Positions 37,680 through 50,850 of a stretch of 64,000 nucleotides of DNA are shown one piece after another (position 1 is the stretch's first letter; each line of letters begins with the position of its first letter). A model generated the notes under the pieces. That model had not been told where the DNA came from. It searched no databases and worked only from the letters and a program-made list of their open reading frames with translations. The stretch is from Torreya grandis. Its lineage: Eukaryota > Streptophyta > Pinopsida > Cupressales > Taxaceae. Position numbers and translations under genes: made by a program. The stretch is from positions 621,501-685,500 of the forward strand of contig JARHVA010000666.1 of assembly GCA_037957365.1 (NCBI GenBank). Reading direction: 5' to 3'.

Positions 37680-39456
37680 TGTAGATACATAAAATTAATC
37701 ATTCAGTGATTGACAATGTTTATTTTTTACATCCTTACCCTTACTTGGTCTATTATTTATTTCACTAACTTACGATCTATATGAGAGCCTTCACTATCTT
37801 GTAAGCATTTAAAATATTATATATCCATCCCTATTTCAACTACATTCATCCCTACTCAACTTGTAGGCTCCTATTAGACCTATTCTAATAGTCTCTAGTC
37901 TTCTGGGACAAGTCCACATTCGTTAAAAAGAACCATATTGCAGGCTTGTCCCTTGTATTCCAATGATCACTTTTTCAAATCAAGACATTTCATAACAGCT
38001 CTCACATGCATTTGGTAAAGTTAGTTAGTAAACTTATTTCAAATATTATCCTATAAAAAAATCAAGGCCACTCATTATTCCCCCATTAGATAGAAATAAC
38101 AATTGCACTGCACACTAAGCAAAAAATCACTACTTCTTATTTCAACTTTAAAATGTTCTAGTAGTCTTAATCTAAGTTTGAATATTGTTTATTAAAATTC
38201 AAGGGCATATATTTTTAATCATTTAAATAGATATTATATATACGGTCATTATGTTTGTATAAACATAGATCATACAATCACTCTAAGAGGGAGAACTACA
38301 TCAGTCTAAGGCCCATTTGGGCTATGTAGGTAATGCTCAGTTATGAGGCCCATTTGTGTTATGTAGGTAACACTCAGTTAGGTAAGGTTTTTGAGACCAA
38401 CTCAACTATTCCCCTTACGCATTTCCCCCATTTTATATTTGATCTCTATCTTGTTTTTTATGTAGGATATAATTTTTTCTCTTTTATATGTGTTCATGTT
38501 GACAACTTGGAACAAAAAACTCAATAGTCAACCCTTATAGGTGATCACACAAACCTAGATTAGAAAATCATGAATATGGTTAATCATGACACAAATTTAG
38601 TAGCTACATAAAGCCATAGAGTGTCCCTATCCACATCTTGTATAATTGTCCCAACAGATTTCAAATTACTATTTTTTATCACAACTCTATCTTTAGATCA
38701 ATTTCACATAGTTTCTAGTTATATTGAGCTTACACAATCATATCTATCTCTATTTTAGGGAGGCTTGCAAATCCTTTTCCTTTTTATATTTTTATAAAGT
38801 TTTCATTTTTTTGTAAATTCTATGGCATATTTTATTTAAATATATTTTAATATTATAGAAATACATATTAGCATTTCATTTTAAAAATATAATACCATTG
38901 GTTTAGAACATTTAGATTAAAAGGGTTTAACATTATGGTGAACTTGCTACTTTTATAACATTGCTTGCTATTTTTCCTTGATTTTTTAGATAGGATTTCT
39001 TTCGAATTAATGCAAATTCCTAACACTAAAATTAAATAGCCTTCAAATTTAGATAATATCTGACACAAAATGATTCAATTTATTCGATCTTGGATAAAAT
39101 CTAACACTGAAGAAATTGTCTTGTCACCTTAGATCATTCTAACACAAAATCTCTTTCTTTTGACCTCAGGTTGAATTTTATTAATTTATGAAAACAAGTC
39201 TTTCACTTTATTTTCTATTTTATTTTACTTATTTTATAAATTGTGTTATGATAATTTTAAAAATAATTAGTGACTATTGTGAAGGGATACACGTCATTTT
39301 ATTTGCATACATCATGGTGTGAAGGGTTTACCCTAATATTCATATTCATATTATAACACTAAACATGAAGTTTAGTTTTCACATGCCTCACACTATATTA
39401 AAAATTCTTAGGGTATCTTGTTTATACCATAGGATGCCTCTTTTATCTATTTGATT
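37680..39456 (+). mobile_element. Family X 5' LTR, long type (copy B)
   Basis: Complete LTR of about 1777 bases, from TGTAGATACATAAAATTAATC to just before TTTGGTGTACC. It contains the central block (about 37855-38540) that short LTRs lack, and inside that a 37-base tandem duplication not seen in other copies. The partner is 44921-46683. Confidence 0.88.
38309..38382 (+). repeat. 37-base tandem duplication in X LTR
   Basis: AGGCCCATTTG..TATGTAGGTAA..CTCAGTTA occurs at 38309-38345 and again at 38346-38382. The other long LTRs have only one unit (near 8980 and 45557). Confidence 0.85.
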
Positions 39457-39476
39457 TTTGGTGTACCTGAGAAGAG
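39457..39476 (+). other. Primer-binding-site-like sequence, X copy B
   Basis: TTTGGTGTACCTGAGAAGAG follows the LTR. The homologous sites are TTATGGTGCACCTAAGAGG (46684) and the split site TGGTGAACC / TAAGATGAG interrupted by Z. Confidence 0.6.
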
Positions 39477-40479
39477 CATATTGCCTAAGCAATTACTCTC
39501 ACTTTACATTTTGAAATTAGGGTTAGTTAGATACAGGCATGTTTCTACCTTTGTATTTAGTTGTCTAAAGCATTGGGTTGACATTAGTTAATTAATGAGC
39601 AAATATAATTGAAAGCTTGTGAATCATTCAACCCTTTCCTAGATCCCCCTCATACCTTAATTTTTACCTGTATTGTATTTATAATCATTAGTATTTCTTA
39701 ATTCACATTATATTATATTCATAATCACTAGAATTACTTAAATTATATTGTAACACTACTTGATTCATATTGTATGCCTTTAAGGAATAGTGCTAGATTA
39801 AGTGGTATTTATATTTCAAATATGTAGCTTTTCTTAGTCTCTTTTATAATAACCAACAATGTTTTTCTTAAAAACCAATTATGTTACTATTAAAATTCCT
39901 TAGGATCCAATAGATAAGGTAAATATTAAAATTGATAATTAAATTAATTAAGAGGAATTTGATGAACATAATAACAATGAAACACACATTAATCCAAATG
40001 ATCTTAATGGAGTAGATCAAGAGTAAGTCTTAAGGAATATCTAAATTTTTCCAAGGTCTCCAAGAAAACACCCATAAGGTTAATGAGGTCATTATTCATC
40101 TTCTAGTAGTAAAATCTGAGCATCAAGCTAAGTTATCCACATCTATATTATAAGAATTATATTTTTAGGTTGTCAAATCCCCTACTTCTAGTGATACTAC
40201 TTCTACTATTGCACCTATTCCAATTTATAAATCTATAATGCCATCTCTTTCTTTGGGAACATCACTTGGTCTCTAAAATATATCCATGCCTATGCCTAAT
40301 TATTATACTTACACTTCTCCTATTACCTCTTCAAATACTACTCTAGATCATACCATTCTTATATTACAAGCTATGGTGGCCCTTATTGAGCAATCCATTT
40401 ATCATGATATCCATTTCATGGAGTTATGTTCTTTGTTACATAACCCTTTGGCACCTAAAATTTAATTTTATTCATTAGC

Positions 40480-41140
40480 ATTTTGTTTGTGTCTCCCAAG
40501 ATTCCTCTTTATGAAGACAATAGTGATCTTGAACAACATTTGTGTGCCTTCCATACAGCTTGTCTATATTACATAGATAATGATAAATTATTAACAAAGC
40601 TTTTTCCAAGAAGTATCAAAGATTATGCTTTTAGATGGTTATATGACCTTCTATTTAATTATTAAAGGCTTTATATCATTTGGAAAATGAGTTTTTGACA
40701 CACTTTTTTATCAACATTGAAGAAATTTTATCATATGCTTAAATTACAAAGCTCAAACAAGGGCCTAATGAAACAATCAACGAATATGCTCTAAGGTACA
40801 AGACTATTCTTTCCAAAATGAAAAATAAAATGTATGATGATGAGATTTGAGATATTTTTACATGAAGTTTTATCTCTCTACTTCAAGATTCCATTATGTT
40901 TGAAAAGTTTAAATCCTTTCATGAACTCTGCCATATAGTTAAAGAGCATGAAGTAAGTTACTTACTTTGATCAAGCTCAAGTATGTTTCAAATGCTCCTT
41001 ATACTTCAAATGTCAATTTTAAATCAATCAAAATTATAATATTAAACCAACTAAAATCAAGAATGAAGAAAACATTATATTTAATGTTATATCACAACCA
41101 CCACAAAATCTTTAATTACAAGCTCCACTAAGGAGGGAAT
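40480..41140 (+). pseudogene. gag remnant, X copy B
   Basis: The stretch 40483-40665 reads PKIPLYEDNSDLEQHLCAFH, then a dozen residues on KLLTKLFPRSIKDYAFRWLY, matching the retrotransposon Gag capsid pattern (start of a G/E-D-x-x-x-L-E-x-H-L helix, L-x-K-x-F-P-x-S-L-x-x-x-A-x-x-W). Continuing in neighbouring frames are LKQGPNETINEYALRYKT and a FEKFKSFHELCHIVKEHE helix. It is the best preserved Gag in the window but contains stops and frameshifts. Copy A has the same order at 24500-25140. Confidence 0.83.
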
Positions 41141-41216
41141 TTTCAAAGTTTCCCTCACCTCCTCATGTATTGTTGCAAAATATCATAGAATTAATGTAAT
41201 CACTCTTATTCTACCA

Positions 41217-41645
41217 ATGGAGATACATATGTCTAGACTTCAATCTATAAATTTTGATGGAAATGCATATTGTGACTATCATAGATGTATTGGGCATTCT
41301 ACACAAATATGTTTTAAGATTAAGAATAATATTATAAATATCATTGATGATAACATCACAAATATTGGTACATTTATTAAATATTCTAATCCACAAGAAA
41401 ATGATAATGCAAAGCTCAAAATGTACAAACATCCATTTCCAAATCATGAAGTAAATAAAAAGGATAACGTTAAAGTACACTATGCATACAATGATCATCC
41501 TCCTTATTCTACATATGGACATTCACTCCATAGAATCATTGTTACAATTATAAGTAGACAAACATCACACCCTATGATCACATTTGACGATATTGAAGTT
41601 GATGATGATGATGATGATTCATATAGTCATGCACTTTTTATTTGA
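41217..41645 (+). pseudogene. Gag C-terminal knuckle region, X copy B
   Basis: Open for 142 residues. Near residue 19 it has YCDYHRCIGHSTQICFKIK, a C-X2-H-X4-H-X4-C knuckle as found between gag and protease in Tat-like gypsy proteins, followed by an N/I-rich helix and an acidic DDDDDD tail. It connects gag with the retropepsin that starts just downstream. In copy A the same site was disrupted by an (AT)n array. Confidence 0.78.
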
Positions 41646-41659
41646 TCATATGTTAACAA

Positions 41660-42000
41660 GTAATACATCCATAATGTCATGATAGATAATGGATCAAGTT
41701 AAAATGTGTGCACCATAAAATTCATTCATTATATTTGTTTTATATAACAATATTGACTCGATAATTCTAGAGTCTTCAAATAATTTGATGGACATATACA
41801 AGATACTCTTGGATATATAATGCTTCCTCTATAAGTGGGCTCTCTCATAGTGCCTACTCCTTTTCTAGTCCTACCAAGCACATGAGGCTTTGATATACTA
41901 CTAGGATTCCCTTGTATATAAAATATTTGAGAAGTACCTTATACAATTCATAATGTCTAAAATACATTCATGATAATCAAGTGGTCAAAACTTAAAGATT
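41660..42000 (+). pseudogene. Retropepsin remnant, X copy B
   Basis: NVMIDNGSS at about 41672-41699 gives a D-x-G-S active-site loop, followed by NVCTIKFI. Then come a FDGHIQDTLGYIMLPL strand and a PTPFLVLPSTWGFDILLG block equivalent to the A-Y-N-x-L-L-G-R-P-W region of gypsy proteases. The Asp triad looks preserved here, but a stop follows it and more stops occur later. It would process the X polyprotein. Confidence 0.78.
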
Positions 42001-42549
42001 CCAATATGAATATCCTTTGAAATAAAGTATATTTACTTCTTCTCTATAAAAATTACCTGTATAGTTATTGATCAACATGGTAATGAAATAGTATTTAAGA
42101 GCATGATCTACATATCCCAAAGCACATTTAATTTTATTCATCTATTCATGAACATAATCATATTATAGAATTAGTTTCTCCATCTACTGATAAACATGAT
42201 GCAGTTAGCAATTATCATATTCAATTTATTTCATAGATAATGGTGCATCCTTATAAGTAGAAAGTGGTAGATGAAAAAAGATATTTATCTCCTAAGGCAC
42301 AATAGGTTAGTCCAAGATATTCACCATAGATACATGTAAATTTTTTTATATCTTATTCTCATACAAAGGATACAAGTTTTCATGAGAATTTGAGTACTAA
42401 TTTTGAGGATTTTATTATAACATATGGCTTTTATTTAGATTCAAAGGCATCTACCATTGGCACTTCTTCATCACAATAATTCACTCCTTCATATCATGCC
42501 ATGGGTAATACATACATGCCCATCACTAATATCATTGGGTATTTACTTG

Positions 42550-44901
42550 AATTTTCTTTGTACATAGCTTAGTTTATTTCTTATAAATTCTTATATCCTT
42601 TATCCAATCACTCTTCTAACCCTTGACTTTACTTTACACTTGGGTACTTAACCTCTTGATTTGAAAAATTATTCAAACAATGCAAAACATTCATCTCTAT
42701 GGCACTTCACTTTCTTATCATTGCATATCTTACACCCTATATCACTTACATGATCTCATATTGCTAATTTTTACATGAGCACATATAGCCTCTTTCACAT
42801 TTGAAGATCATGTACATTCCTACATATTTTACATATTTACATTACATTACTATGACTCAAATTTACATATATATTGGGGGCACATTCCTTGACTTCCTCC
42901 TTATGATTATATTCTTTTAAATCTTGTTGAGGATTATTTAAATTCCTTCCACTTCCTCTATTTTCAAAATTTTACTTCTTATCACCTCTTTTCAAATATT
43001 TTTAGAATTCAAACATTGTCAAAAAAAAAAAACATGAAAATATTTCCATTAAAAATTTTTAAAAAAAGAATCAAAATATTTTCAAAAATATTAAAATCAA
43101 GACCTAAAGCATTTTCAAATGTTACTAGATTTATTTATTTTCACATGTTTTTAAATATATGTTAATTAGATATCATGTTTCATATTTAAATGCATAATTC
43201 TTCTCATGAGGTACTTGAGTGTGATACAAGATATAATTTCACATGTTTATTTTATTTTGGGTTTCCCTTATTACCCAACAACCTTACTAAGTTGGGGGCA
43301 TCTCTTCATTCTCTATAATCACTTTAATAGTCTGTATTTATCCACAACCTCTATACCATGTTCAGATATATATCATACAAATGTATTTTAAAATCACTCA
43401 GATTTTTCAAATTTATTACATGAAATATGTTACTCTCTAATATTCACATTCATACATAAGATGGAGTTATACTAGTCTCATTTTCTACATGTTTTAATTT
43501 TTAATTATTCTTTTACTATATGATAGGTTAGACATGTTTGCTTATTTTAGGTGTGGTCCTTGGCCTTGTATGTTCAAATTGTTTATTTTATAGAAAAAAT
43601 ATCCCATTTACATGTATCTCTTGGTCTTGTGTGTTATGCAACATTTTACATGTCCCTTTTATGTGGCTTATCAAGCCTTATGAGTGACATATCATATGAA
43701 TTATATGACATTGTATGACTTTAATTATATGATTTGTTGCTTGTTACTATGGTGCCATAATTCATGTCATGTATCACTTATAAAGCATATTCCTAATTGA
43801 ATTCCGCAATGTATATCATGCATACATGAATTATATGTTTCAATAATATATATTTATAACACACATTTCATATGAAATATAATGTTATACTCAATACTAT
43901 GAAATAAATTAATTTGAAATATTCAAAATAATATATCTCTCACATGTGATTTATTTTGAGATAAGTGATTTTTAGTCTACATCTCTTATCTTAAAAGGAG
44001 GACATCACAATGGGATTTCTTGGAACATTCATTCCTCGTGATAATTTTTTAAACATTTATGGAAATATACATTTATCAAATGGGAATATGATTCAATAAT
44101 TTTAGGTTATGGGGGCATGTGCACTCATTACTATAGTTAAAAATTAAAAGTTTAAAACATCTCAAAATTCACAAGTTTCAAAAGTATAAAAAACTAAAAA
44201 TTTCAAAGTTTCAATTTGAAGTTCAAAATATAATTTATATACAATATAGATATATGGGAATCATATTCATTCATGTTCATGTTTCTACTATGGCATTTTC
44301 AAAATTATCAAGTTTTAAGTTTCAAAGATATAAAGTTTCAATTAGAATATATATTTGTTTACATTTATGTGATTCATCTCAGTTGTAATTTGGCCATGTT
44401 ATAGTTTAGTGACACTCAACGTCTATGGTTGAAAATTTTAAAATATGTAGCAAGTCATAGTTTATGGTTACACCCCTTCAAATATGTTATGTAGTAATAT
44501 ATACATCCAAATGAGAGTTGGAGCTTACACTCACTCCAACTCAAGAGAAAGCAATGGTTTTAAAATTGAGACTTGATCACTCTCAATTCTCCATAGCTCA
44601 ACATTTATCCAATGTCACAACAATGGGGCATGCAAACTTTTTCATCTCAAGGTGATATGAAAATTAGATTTCATACTATTATTATGTGTATACTTTCCTT
44701 GCTCTCTTTTCATATTAAAAATTATCAAATTTCTAATTTTAAAATATTCCATATGATAAAATATCAATTATAGTTGAAGTATTGAAGGTTTATTACATTA
44801 ATGCATCTTGCACAATCAAGCTTCGCATCCAAAGACAAAGTGTGTATACACACCCAGGTATACATCTAATTTACTCTAGTAATTTCACTTTGTGAATCAC
44901 T
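42550..44901 (+). other. Non-coding 3' part of X copy B
   Basis: No gene is seen. It matches copy A (34593-36730) in blocks and is rich in T and A with several runs of A. It lies where autonomous elements would carry reverse transcriptase and integrase. Confidence 0.65.
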
Positions 44902-44920
44902 AGAATAAAGTTTAGGAAAA
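44902..44920 (+). other. Polypurine tract, X copy B
   Basis: AGAATAAAGTTTAGGAAAA directly before the LTR start TTTAGACACATAAAATTAATT; the counterpart of 36731-36749. Confidence 0.72.
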
Positions 44921-46683
44921 TTTAGACACATAAAATTAATTAGTAAGTTCTTGAAAATATTTTTTATTGACATCCTTACCCTTACTTGGTCTATTTGCCA
45001 TTTCACTAACTCACAATCTATAAGAGATCCATCACTATATTCTAAGCACTAAAAATATCATACAAACATCTCTATTTCATATATATTTATCCCTATTTAA
45101 CCCATAAGCTCCTATCAAATCTATCTTAATAATCTCTAATCTTTTGGTACAAGTTTTCATTAGTCAAGCAAACTACACTATGGCCTTTTCCCCTAGTGCA
45201 TCCTTATCCCCCACATTCTAACAATAACTTTTTTGAATTAAAAGGTTTCATAATGGCTCTCTCAATTTATTGGTAAATTTGGTTAGTGAAATTATTTCAA
45301 ATATTTTCCTATAAAAATACATCAAGGCCACTTATTATTCTCTCAATGGATCACTTGATTAATTACACTGCACACTTAAAAAAAAGCACCACTTCTTATT
45401 TCAACTATGAAGCATTCTAATAGTATAAATACAAGTATAAATATTATTTATTATTTGTGAAGGGTACCTATTATAAATAGTTTTAATCAATATTCTAGCT
45501 ATATTCATTCTGATTGCATAACCACGAATCACACAATCACTAAGGATGGAGAACTACATTGAGGCTCATTTGGTCTATTAGGCAGTGCTCAATTACGTGA
45601 GATTTTTTTAGGACATATAAATCATTCCTCTTGCCCATTTCCCCCATTTTAGATCTGATATTTATCATATTTCTTCTAAAATATATAGAGTTATATATCT
45701 TGTAAGTATTCCACATGACAACATAGAACACAAATTTTAATAGTAAACCCTTGCAGGTGATCGAGTAGAACTAGAATTGAAAAAAAGGAATATAGTCAAT
45801 CAAGACACGGCCATAGTATCTAGAAAAGGATGCAAGGCCCCAATTTTCACCTCCCATGATCTTGTCTTGATAGATTAAAAATTAATGTTTTTGACATGAC
45901 TATGTTTGTAGGTCAATTTTACATAGTTTTCAGTTATAGTGAGCTTACACAATCATATTTATTTCTATTTTAGGGAAGTTTACACATCCTTGGTATATTT
46001 TAATATTTTCATAAATTTTATATTTTATGTAAATTCTATAGCATACTATATTTGACTATATATTAATATCATATAAATACATTTTAACATTTTGATTTTA
46101 ATAGTTTAATACCATTTATTTCTTAACAAATAAATTAAAAAGGTTAAACAATTTAATGAACCCACTATTTTTAGATTATTAAATGGTATTTTTCTTTGAT
46201 ATTGGGAATTGAATTTCTTTCAAATTTCTATAACTTCTTGACATTAAAAGAAAAAAACCTTCAACCTTGAACAATATCTGACACAAAATGATTTAATTTC
46301 TTTGATCTTGGATTAAATTTAACATTGAATAAATTATTATGTCATCTTGGATCATTTTGACACAGAATATCTTTCTTTCGACCTCACGTTGAAATTTTAC
46401 TAAATTTTTAAAACAAAAATATTTCACTTTTTATTTTTTACTTTATTTTTTATTTGCTTTTTCTTGTTTTAGAAATTGTGTTCTAGAATTTTTCAAACTA
46501 CTTAGTGATTATCATGAAGAGCTATGTGGTTTTTTATTTACAAACATCATGACATGAGGATTTTATCCAAATACTCATAGCCATATTACAACACTAACAT
46601 GGATTTTATTTTCTATGTGACACACATTATATCACCTAGGATCTCTTGTTTATACCATAAAAAGCCTCTTTTATCCTTTTGGT
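44921..46683 (+). mobile_element. Family X LTR, long type (3' of copy B)
   Basis: Full long LTR of about 1763 bases, close in length to 37680-39456. It is followed not by a target-site duplication but by a primer-site-like TTATGGTGCACC and the start of another X interior. It therefore also serves as the 5' LTR of a third unit. Confidence 0.87.
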
Positions 46684-47128
46684 TTATGGTGCACCTAAGA
46701 GGAGTGTGTTTCCTAGGGAATTACTCTCATCATACCCTCAAAATAAGAGTTATTGGGTTAAACATCTTGATTATACCTTTGTAATTATTGATCTACAACA
46801 TTAGGATAACATTATTCAATGAACATGTTAGTATAATTGAGAGCTTAAAAATCATTCAAACCCTCATACATTGATTTGTTCTTGGATTGTATTCATTATA
46901 ATTAGAATGACTTGATTTAAATTATAATATATTCATAATCACTATAATTACTTAAATTATATTGTAACACTACTTGATTCATATTTTATGCCTTAAAGGT
47001 GTAGTACTATATTAAGTGGTCTTTTTATTTCACATATGTAGCTTCCTTTAGTCTCTTCTACAGTGGAAAGAAATGGCATTTTTTCTCAAACAAATAATAC
47101 CAATGTTCAAATTTCTTGGGATCCTACA
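46684..47128 (+). mobile_element. Start of a third X interior, truncated
   Basis: Aligns with the first part of copy B's interior (39457 to about 39900): CATACCCTCAAAATAAGAG, ACTACTTGATTCATAT, TATGTAGCTT..TTAGTCTCTT. Similarity ends near CTTGGGATCCTAC. What follows does not match X. Confidence 0.8.
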
Positions 47129-48100
47129 TGTGTATTGATGTGGTTTTTATGCATACCATGAAACCTTATAAGGTATCCTATAATGTTTCAAGATTAGAGA
47201 AGAAATATTCACTCCAAGGCATGAGTTACAGGGTATTGGGTTTTATAAACAACTTGGTGGTGGAATAGTGGTAAGTAGACCATGTTGTTTACCTCATATG
47301 GTTTGGATGTGATGTTATTATATACCTAATTGAGATGGATGGACTGATGTTAAATCTAACCTAAGGTGGGAAAGATCAAAATAAACTCAAAAATAAAGAA
47401 GGGTAAGGTAGAAAAGAAGGTATGTGAATCAAAATAAGATGAATATTTCTAAACTAGATCTTGAACTAGAGCCTAGATAAGTAATTAGAGAAAAAATACT
47501 TACTTCAAATTATTTTTAACACACTAATGATCAAACACAATTAAGAGTCCAAATAAATGAGAATATAGTGAACTTCGGTGCACGTAATAAAATTTTGTTG
47601 CATTTTTAAGATAGCAATTACAACACATCTACAAAGGGAAATTATGATCATTACACATAAAATATTCAAATTAACTATTACACAATTATGAAAAAAATTA
47701 TCAAAATAATAATTATGAATAACCTAATACTAAAATACCAAAATAACAAAATTTATTTAGAGACTTGAAAATTTAGAGAACAATAAGATTTACGCATCAA
47801 GACAAATTTTAGAACAATCTTCAGATTTTCTTATTTATCTCAAAAGCCAAAATTATCTTAACTTTGAAATTAGGTGGATACAAGTATTATAATCTTGGGA
47901 TGGGGATGCCTCATCTCTCAAGTGAAATCTAAATTTACATTATCTAATAGTATATTGTGTGTTAAAATTCATGTATAATATGCATGTATACATTATAATC
48001 ATGAATAGTAGTTTTCATCTAAAGAACTCTTATATACAAAAATAACCCCACTAAAAATAGACTTGAGTTATAATTTAGACATGTATCTCTACCCAAAAAC
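47129..48100. other. Unassigned AT-rich sequence
   Basis: No gene or repeat is recognised on either strand, and it is not similar to the X interior at this point. Confidence 0.3.
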
Positions 48101-48102
48101 AA

Positions 48103-48516
48103 CTATAGTGTTGATATGACACTATATGAAGATGGAATTTGTATACTCATTATAGTTGCTTGAGTTAAAGTCATAATTATAATTACAACTTGAGTCGACA
48201 TTGCAGTGCCAACTAAAACTATGACAAGAGTAAACAATAGTATAAGGGGAACCATCATAATAATTGGAGGTGTTGTATGTGTTGTGTTGTCCATAGAACT
48301 CATTGAAGTAGTCATTATTGTTAGTATCCTAAAAATGGGTAGTGGAACATAAGTAAGCCTAGTTTGAGTTTGCACTAATCTATAATTTGGAACATAAGGT
48401 TGTTGCCTTATGGAGGTGTTGATGGTGATACTAAAAAAATTGTAGATTGCCTTTCTGCCTCCATATGTAAGTATAAGGGTCATGAATCTCCTATAAACCA
48501 ATATTAATTGTTTCAA
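48103..48516 (-). pseudogene. Low-complexity coding-like stretch
   Basis: The minus strand is open for 137 residues (hydrophobic, Thr/Ile/Met-rich). A neighbouring minus frame gives a Tyr/Asn/Ser-rich reading instead (NNDYFNEFYGQHNTYNTS..) of the kind seen in low-complexity gag linkers. Either frame may be a shadow of the other. No domain was identified. Confidence 0.25.
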
Positions 48517-50850
48517 AATTAAGAAGAGGTATCTTGAATAACTATGGGATCTTATCCATTTATTTTTTATGTAGAACCATTGTGTCCTTAACTTACACTT
48601 ATAAAGTATCAGTTCTAGTGACCCTCATCTTAGAAAAATTAATAAATTGCATGATTTCCTCATTGGTATTATAAAATGTTTATTTTATTTCAACTCAAAA
48701 TCTATCAGCTACAACTCTGAGTAGATGTTCAAAAATAGTTTTGATAACTAACTACCTGAGAGTGCTTACGCCTACCACTCTCATGTCCTTCAAAATAGAG
48801 ATGGATCTTATTTTTTAACTAATAAATTACTAAACTGACATCTACATATCTTGATGTTAGTCAATAAACCTATCCCTTTTTGTATCCACATGACTTTGTG
48901 CCTATGCAACTTATAGTACAATTATTAAATTCAAATGGGCAAAGGATATGTTTCTTGTAGCTTGCCCAAAAAAATTAAATTTTCCTTTTTATATCCTTAA
49001 TTTTATTATAAAACGGGGAGACATCTCTCCCACTAGGCTAATATTCAGTCTTCATATACCTTATTACATTAGTAATTTCAAACAATTTCTTTGTTTCACT
49101 CTGCACATTATCTACAATTTCCTTCAGAGCTTGAACAATAGTTTCCTATTACAATTTCTGACTTGATTGATCATAAATCCTAAACATCTACTTTATTACC
49201 CCTATATTGTCATTTAAGAAACTATAGGCATCCTCCCTATATTCATCTATATCCATAGGGTTAATCTTTCTCTTCTTTGTTAGAGATAAAATGTCTTTGC
49301 TTTGTTCCAATTCCACATTTCCCCCCTCTACCACCATAGTTTTCCTTTTTACATTTCTTGATGTATTCAGTTTTATATCAAAATGGAAACCATCATATGA
49401 TACTTAGTGATTATTAAATCCTACCTACCCATCTCCTCTTATTACAAACTTTTAATATAATAGGGGACCTACACCATAACTTATGATTTTACTTACTCTG
49501 TGGATGCAGGGGTGGAAGAAAGAGATTGCCCTAGAGGACACATTAAAACTACAATAGGATGGGTTGTAGGAGGTGGTGTAGGAAACCATGAGAAGGAAAG
49601 TATTTCCTCAACCCAATGACCTTATTTTGGGTTTGTGTATTAATGATATATTTCATCTTGCCTTGTTCTTTGTGCATTAAAACTATGGATGAGTCTCTTT
49701 GGGTGACTTAATCAATTAGTATACCCACTTCTATAGATAGATTTGGGGTGTAGCTTGGACATGTGTACTCATATTCATTCAAAAGCATCTCCAATTATAT
49801 CAACCATGTTCATTTATTTATTTTATTTCATAACTGGTGTTGAATTCTATCCCAACAAGCTAGCACGTTGGCCCTATCATGCGAGATTTAAGTCTTGCAC
49901 GCTCACTTGAGGTGCATAGTAACAGACCAATTCTTGAAGGTTTTGTAACATAATATTATATGTGTTTTCATTTCTTCCTCTTTATGTAGTTTCAAAAAAG
50001 GATTATATAATAGCACAAATATACTACTTTGATCCTTCTGGTTCCAGATGTAGGTATTATTATCACTACATAGATCACCATTATTATCTATCATTAGTGA
50101 CTTAGAAAAGAAAAAGATACCAATAAAAATAGACTAAGGAATAACTCATATCCAGGTATAGCACTTAGAGTATTCCACCATTAAAGGCATAAATTATCAA
50201 AATTTTATATCTCATATTAGATGCGTAATGAACCAAAATGTAAAGCTTCATCATTTATTCTCCAAAAGATAATCATTGTAATAAATTACAATAGGGGTAT
50301 TTATACTTGTTTTACCTTAACAAAGTGTTATAATCATTAATGTTATGAGCAAATGGCATATGGACTCTCAATAGACTAAGAGTCATGGTACTTATAATAA
50401 GTTCTTCTTAAAGACCTGAGTCCTTATGCCCCCTAAATCCTCACTCTATGCTATATACAAGTGGCTATGTGTCATATTCCTTACAGGATGGTGTAAAACC
50501 TCTCATCAATAAGGTTAAAGTGTCCCATAAGAATCATTTTCCTAACTGCTCCTACTTCCCATGTGCTCCCTAGTCTTTTGATTTCATTTTAAATCTGATG
50601 TTATCAATTTTTCCATGATTTTTTCTCCTTTGACCGGGTCCTCTCACGTTGTTCCCTTATGCACCATTGTCCTCTCATGTTGTTATCCTCTTGTGCCTAA
50701 TAGGTCCCATAAAATGGTGCTTCTACACCTATATTTCATGTACCATGGTCTTCTAATGCCATGGTATTTTTGTGTCATGTTGATTCTATGCCAAATTAGG
50801 ATAAAACTTAGTAAAATTTTTGGGGCCAACATCAGCCCACACTATGCCCT
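48517..50850 (-). other. Unassigned sequence with weak coding traces
   Basis: The minus strand from about 50094 to 49500 keeps readable stretches (for example ETHIILCYKTFKNWSVTMHLK-like, then LMHKEQGKMKYIINTQTQNK) across several stops. This hints at a decayed retroelement protein of unknown type. The rest shows nothing recognisable. Confidence 0.3.

Larger units (their letters stand above)
39477..44920 (+). mobile_element. Family X interior, copy B
   Basis: A 5.4-kb interior between two long LTRs, free of the nested insertions of copy A. The order is leader, gag (40480-41140), CHHC knuckle (41266-41340), retropepsin (41660-42000), a poorly conserved region to about 42550, then about 2.3 kb without coding signal. 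The last part includes ATATATTGGGGGCACATTCC near 42872 and ends in a polypurine tract at 44902-44920. Reverse transcriptase, RNase H and integrase are absent. X is therefore a gag-protease element needing a helper. Confidence 0.82.

Noticed and set aside
50641..50701. Two roughly 30-base imperfect direct repeats starting CCTCTCA
   Set aside because: Too short and diverged to interpret; probably a local slippage event.
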